Shown: positions 6,672-6,688 of the stretch, one piece after another
How the letters are laid out: each line of letters starts with the position of its first letter
Position numbering within the stretch: position 1 is the stretch's first letter
Source: an uncultured Eggerthella sp.
GTDB taxonomy: Bacteria; Actinomycetota; Coriobacteriia; Coriobacteriales; Eggerthellaceae
Assembly (NCBI GenBank): GCA_900544455.1
Contig: UQVJ01000090.1
Span: 1 to 6,688, forward strand
Length of the DNA stretch: 6,688 bases
Direction: 5' to 3'
The notes under the pieces: generated by a model
The model's input: the letters and a program-made list of their open reading frames with translations, nothing else
The model's database searches: none
Told to the model about the DNA's origin: nothing
Position numbers and translations under genes: made by a program

Positions 6672-6679
6672 CTTCCTCT
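6672..6679 (-). promoter_or_regulatory. Ribosome binding site of fhs
   Basis: AGAGGAAG lies 10 nt before the ATG at 6661, a slightly long but acceptable spacing. Only 27 bp upstream of fhs are in the window, so its promoter and any leader are not visible. Confidence 0.55.
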
Positions 6680-6688
6680 TCTTGGCTT

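Overview
The window is 6,688 bp of bacterial chromosome, moderately GC-rich. All five recognisable genes lie on the minus strand, so the transcriptional order runs from the right edge to the left. The best taxonomic guess is an actinobacterial gut or oral anaerobe of the Coriobacteriia, perhaps Eggerthellaceae. This rests on the acetogen-type one-carbon genes, the single-chain TsaB-RimI-TsaD architecture as I remember it from that class, and the general protein character. It is an inference from memory, not something the window proves.

Right part (about 3,420-6,688): a one-carbon gene set in pathway order. fhs (formate-tetrahydrofolate ligase) makes 10-formyl-THF. fchA (cyclohydrolase/cyclodeaminase) converts this to 5,10-methenyl-THF, and folD (methylene-THF dehydrogenase) reduces it to 5,10-methylene-THF. 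fchA and folD are separated by only 2 bp. The FolD protein lacks the catalytic Lys and the partner Gln of the usual bifunctional enzyme (Ala52 and Phe96 here). The cyclohydrolase step has therefore probably been handed entirely to FchA next door. A hairpin paired throughout only in the minus-strand RNA sits between fhs and fchA, and an intrinsic terminator follows folD.

Middle and left part (about 244-3,311): the tRNA t6A37 modification genes. tsaE (ATPase) has its own strong ribosome binding site and an intrinsic terminator just after its stop. After a 182-bp non-coding gap comes an 801-residue protein that joins TsaB, a RimI-type GNAT acetyltransferase and TsaD in one uninterrupted reading frame. 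Together these supply every subunit of the bacterial threonylcarbamoyl transfer complex except TsaC, which is not in the window.

Left edge (1-243): no gene. This stretch is a degenerate tandem array with a period of about 28-32 bp. It runs off the window edge on one side and up to the stop codon of the fusion gene on the other. Its origin and role are unknown.

I found no RNA gene, CRISPR array, insertion sequence or defence system. The points most worth a second look are the division of labour between FolD and FchA, the triple fusion, and the repeat array.
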